Source of the DNA: an uncultured Clostridia bacterium | Lineage (GTDB): Bacteria; Bacillota; Clostridia; TANB77; CAG-508 | DNA: 64,000 bases | Assembly (NCBI GenBank): GCA_934167755.1 | Contig: CAKPLT010000004.1 | Coordinates: 32,250 to 96,249 of the forward strand | Direction of reading: 5' to 3' | In this document: positions 61,414-64,000 of the stretch, piece by piece | How positions within the stretch are numbered: position 1 is the first letter of the stretch | Layout of the letters: every line of letters starts with the position of its first letter | Translations under genes and position numbers: made by a program | The notes under the pieces: model-generated | Databases searched by the model: none | The model's input: the letters and a program-made list of their open reading frames with translations, nothing else | What the model was told of the DNA's origin: nothing

Positions 61414-62358
61414 TCACTTTTCTTTTTTTAGAATTTCTTGTACCTTTTCTACTACATTATCCACATTTAATCCATATTTTGTTTTAACATCTACTGCTTT
61501 GCCTGACTCTGTAAATACATCTCCTACTCCCACATATTTAATTGGTGCATGTGTATTTTTTTGAGCAATTATTTCAGCAATTGCACCACCAAGACCTCCT
61601 ATAATTGAATGATTTTCTAAAGTAATTATTCCTCCAACATTTGATGCTAAATTATTTATTAAATCAATATCTATTGGCTTTATTGAGAATATATTTACAA
61701 GTTTTCCTTTATATCCTTTTTCTTTTAAAGTTTCAAAAGATTTATATGCTAATCCTGCTGTCGTTCCTTCATATATTAATGCAAAATCGTTCCCGTTATC
61801 TTTAACAACAATAGATTTTCCCATTTCTACATTTTGTTCTAAATCTACATCTGGTACAACATCTCTTGTAGCTCTAACATATACTGGGCCATCATATTCA
61901 ATAGCAATTTTTATTGCTTGTTTTAATTCTTTAACATTTGAAGGAACTAATATTTTCATATTTGGAATCATTCTCATAAGAGCTATATCCTCGTTTGCAT
62001 GATGTGAAGCTCCATCAGGTCCATTGTCCATTCCAACATATGTTCCTATTAATTTTACATTTGAGTTTGCATATGCTGATTGACGCACTTGTGTCCATGC
62101 AGTTCCAGTTACAAATGTTGCAAAATTAACATAGAATGGTATTTGCCCTTCTGAAGCAAGTCCTTCTGCAATTGATACTGCACTTGCTTCTGCAATCCCA
62201 ACTTCTATAAATCTATTTGGAAACTTTTCTTTAAAAATTAATGTTTTAGTTGATTTGGCTAAATCACTATCAATAACATAAATTCTGCTATCATTTTCAG
62301 CAAACTCACATAAAAATTCGCCTATTTTATCTCTTAAACACACTTCTTTATAATACAT
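61414..62358 (-). CDS. Transketolase, C-terminal subunit
   Basis: 314 residues, forming with the upstream gene a split transketolase. It holds the pyrimidine-binding domain (EVGIAEASAVSIAEGLASEG with the Glu that activates thiamine diphosphate, FVTGTAWTQVRQSAYA, and HHANEDIALMRMIP) and the C-terminal domain (SIIGGLGGAIAEII). Split transketolases are common in Clostridia and archaea; some make pentose phosphates, others are DXS-like, but no DXS-specific feature is seen. It starts 2 bases after the N-subunit gene ends, with GAGGAGG. Confidence 0.9.
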   Translation of the reverse strand: MYYKEVCLRDKIGEFLCEFAENDSRIYVIDSDLAKSTKTLIFKEKFPNRFIEVGIAEASAVSIAEGLASEGQIPFYVNFATFVTGTAWTQVRQSAYANSNVKLIGTYVGMDNGPDGASHHANEDIALMRMIPNMKILVPSNVKELKQAIKIAIEYDGPVYVRATRDVVPDVDLEQNVEMGKSIVVKDNGNDFALIYEGTTAGLAYKSFETLKEKGYKGKLVNIFSIKPIDIDLINNLASNVGGIITLENHSIIGGLGGAIAEIIAQKNTHAPIKYVGVGDVFTESGKAVDVKTKYGLNVDNVVEKVQEILKKEK

Positions 62359-62360
62359 TC

Positions 62361-63173
62361 TTATTCCTCCTCTGTTCCGTCCAAGTCTTTCATTGCTATT
62401 TCATATTCTTCATTAGAGATTGCACCACTATGCCATTTAGGATTATTTTCCATAAATGATATACCTTTTCCTTTTATAGTATTTGAAATTATTGCAATTG
62501 GTTTATCATTTATAGTAAATGCTTCATTTAAAGCATCTACTACCTGTTCCATATTATTTCCATCAATTTCTATCATATGGAAATTAAATGCCTTAATTTT
62601 TTCAACTAATGGTTCTAAATTCATTGATTCATTTACATTATCAAATGAAGATAATTTATTGTAATCTATTACAACAATCAAATTGTCTAATTTATAATGT
62701 GCTGCTTGTAGTAAAGATTCCCATATTTGGCCTTCTTGCATCTCTCCGTCTCCGAGTATAGCATATACATGATGATTATCATTATTATTTTTCTTTGCTA
62801 TAGCCATTCCAACCGCTATTGAAAGTCCTTGTCCTAATAGTCCTGTTGTTGCGTCAACTTCAGGAATTGTCCCTGTATATGGATGACCTTGTAATCTTGA
62901 ATTAACTTTTCTAAATGTACTCAATTCCTCTTCTGGAATTATTCCTTTTGAGCATAATTCAGCATATTGTGCTGGTACAGTATGCCCTTTTGATAAAACT
63001 ACTTTACTACGCTTTTCTGAATTAAAATCTACATCCATTTCATATATAGCAGTTAACATATCTATAACAGACAATGAACCTCCTGGGTGTCCTGCTTTTG
63101 CATCATGTATCATTCTAACTATTCTTTTTCTATTTTCATTCGCTAATCTCTTTAGATTTTCAATCTCTACCAT
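62361..63173 (-). CDS. Transketolase, N-terminal subunit
   Basis: 270 residues from the ATG at 63173 (AAGGAGAT upstream); the open frame extends to 63206 but overlaps apt. It contains the thiamine diphosphate-binding domain: HDAKAGHPGGSLSVIDML, VVLSKGHTVPAQYAEL, and ILGDGEMQEGQIWE followed by YNKLSS, the GDG...N-type cofactor motif. With the C-terminal subunit it interconverts sugar phosphates in the non-oxidative pentose phosphate pathway. Located between apt and the partner subunit in one operon. Confidence 0.92.
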   Translation of the reverse strand: MVEIENLKRLANENRKRIVRMIHDAKAGHPGGSLSVIDMLTAIYEMDVDFNSEKRSKVVLSKGHTVPAQYAELCSKGIIPEEELSTFRKVNSRLQGHPYTGTIPEVDATTGLLGQGLSIAVGMAIAKKNNNDNHHVYAILGDGEMQEGQIWESLLQAAHYKLDNLIVVIDYNKLSSFDNVNESMNLEPLVEKIKAFNFHMIEIDGNNMEQVVDALNEAFTINDKPIAIISNTIKGKGISFMENNPKWHSGAISNEEYEIAMKDLDGTEEE

Positions 63174-63195
63174 AATTTTATCTCCTTTATAATTT

Positions 63196-63735
63196 TTATT
63201 CTTCATTAATATCTATTAAAGAAAATATATTTTTATCATTATTTAATTCCACTATATTAATTATTACCCCTTCACCTGCAACTATTCCTTCAATTTCCTC
63301 TATTGTCTGTTTTATAGCTTTCATTGTATTTCCTGTTGCATATATATCGTCTACGATATATATTCTTTTTCCTTTATATTCTTCATTTACTAATTTTGGC
63401 AACTCTAATTTGTCTTTTCCATATTCTTTTTCATATTCAAATTGCTTTTCTACTGTTGTTGGTGGTAATTTTCCAGCTTTTCTTATTGGTATAAACCCAA
63501 TATTTAGTTCTTTTGCAATTGCTGCTCCTAATATTAATCCCCTTGCCTCTGGCCCTACTATATAGTCAATTTTCTTTTCTTTTATTTCTGTTACAAATTT
63601 TTCTATTATTTCATTGAATGTTTCTTTTTGTATTATTAATGGCATTATATCTATAAATTCTATTCCTTTTTGTGGAAAATCTTTTTCTGTTCTAATGTTT
63701 AATTCAGTTTTTAATTCATTTTTTAATATTTTCAT
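63196..63735 (-). CDS. apt: Adenine phosphoribosyltransferase
   Basis: 179 residues, normal length. The PRPP-binding motif is YIVDDIYATGNTM (about 126-138), the start region FPQKGIEFIDIMPLI matches Apt, and GPEARGLILGAAIAKELNIG plus RKAGKLPPTT are the conserved base-binding and loop segments. The enzyme salvages adenine to AMP. It is first in an operon with the transketolase subunits, supplying a link between pentose phosphates and nucleotides. AAGAGGAAT precedes the ATG. Confidence 0.93.
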   Translation of the reverse strand: MKILKNELKTELNIRTEKDFPQKGIEFIDIMPLIIQKETFNEIIEKFVTEIKEKKIDYIVGPEARGLILGAAIAKELNIGFIPIRKAGKLPPTTVEKQFEYEKEYGKDKLELPKLVNEEYKGKRIYIVDDIYATGNTMKAIKQTIEEIEGIVAGEGVIINIVELNNDKNIFSLIDINEE

Positions 63736-63859
63736 TTAATATTCCTCTTTTCTAAAAATACATTATCAGTATACACTAGAAGATTTTAATTGTCTATACT
63801 TTTGTTTCTTGTTTTTTAAGTTCTTTTAGATATTTTTTTGACTTTTTTTAATTTTTGTA

Positions 63860-63888
63860 TTGACAAATTCCCATAAACATATTATAAT
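63860..63888 (+). promoter_or_regulatory. Perfect consensus promoter of the tRNA-Leu gene
   Basis: TTGACA (63860-63865), exactly 17 bases, TATAAT (63883-63888), with transcription expected near 63895, as usual for stable RNA genes. Confidence 0.85.
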
Positions 63889-63926
63889 AAATCTTGTCGT
63901 AAGACAAATGCCAGTTTATAACATAT

Positions 63927-64000
63927 GCAGATGTGGCGGAACTGGCAGACGCACAGGACTTAAAATCCTGCGGTTGAATAAACCGTGCCGGTTCGATTCC
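63927..64000 (+). tRNA. tRNA-Leu (anticodon UAA), 3' end beyond the window
   Basis: GCAGATGTGGCGGAACTGGC is a typical leucine tRNA 5' part. The anticodon arm CAGGA-CTTAAAA-TCCTG gives anticodon TAA, followed by a long variable arm and the T-arm GGTTCGATTCC at the window edge. The acceptor 3' strand is cut off. Confidence 0.93.

Overview
The window is a very AT-rich stretch of a low-GC, spore-forming Firmicute, most like an uncultured gut Clostridia lineage. I infer this from AT-rich codon use, strong purine-rich ribosome binding sites, sporulation genes (a YtxC family gene and a SleB cortex hydrolase), a Gram-positive division cluster (ftsQ, two DUF881 genes, sbp, ftsA, ftsZ) and sortase and SipW/TasA surface systems. 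A species cannot be named from the sequence alone.

Layout. 1-7990: a minus-strand Bat/MoxR-type cluster (MoxR ATPase, DUF58, membrane VWA proteins, a TPR protein, a membrane HExxH metalloprotease, two tandem paralogues), in which the first VWA gene carries a one-base frameshift. 8150-10400: a nucleotidase and the infC-rpmI-rplT operon, with an attenuator-type leader and an apparent ATA start for infC. 10439-14176: a DUF4912 protein, a GH57 glycogen branching enzyme and ytxC. 14214-32640: one large minus-strand surface locus built around a diversity-generating retroelement (DGR). 32698-41010: a dicarboxylate symporter, an FtsX-type ABC exporter, sleB, rnhA and a TmcAL-like gene. 41052-50085: a 2,460-residue Cna-B/VWA surface protein, a sortase and a sortase substrate. 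50318-60234: glycogen phosphorylase, ftsZ, ftsA, sbp, two DUF881 genes, ftsQ and murA. 60512-64000: a CmpB-like membrane protein, a split transketolase, apt and the start of a tRNA-Leu.

The most striking system is the DGR. A 136-bp template repeat (18314-18449) matches the last 136 bp or so of the coding part of a 2,901-codon gene (variable repeat 20376-20511). All 16 differences fall where the template coding strand has adenine. Between them lie a reverse transcriptase with DGR-type motifs, an Avd-like helical bundle protein and a MutS-domain-I-like protein. The target is a giant surface protein with many Ig/Fn3-like repeats and three FGE/C-type-lectin-like modules, of which only the last is templated. 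It lies directly downstream of two SipW-type signal peptidases and TasA/camelysin-like proteins. It carries the same kind of N-terminal export signal, so the diversified protein is probably exported with, or displayed on, a TasA-like surface structure.

Other unexplained structure: a 508-bp nested palindrome between ftsQ and murA; two 110-bp fold-back elements that share a core but have different, self-complementary ends; and a (TG)16 tract that encodes a His-Thr tail in a 23-codon leader ORF ahead of the sipW-tasA-DGR locus.
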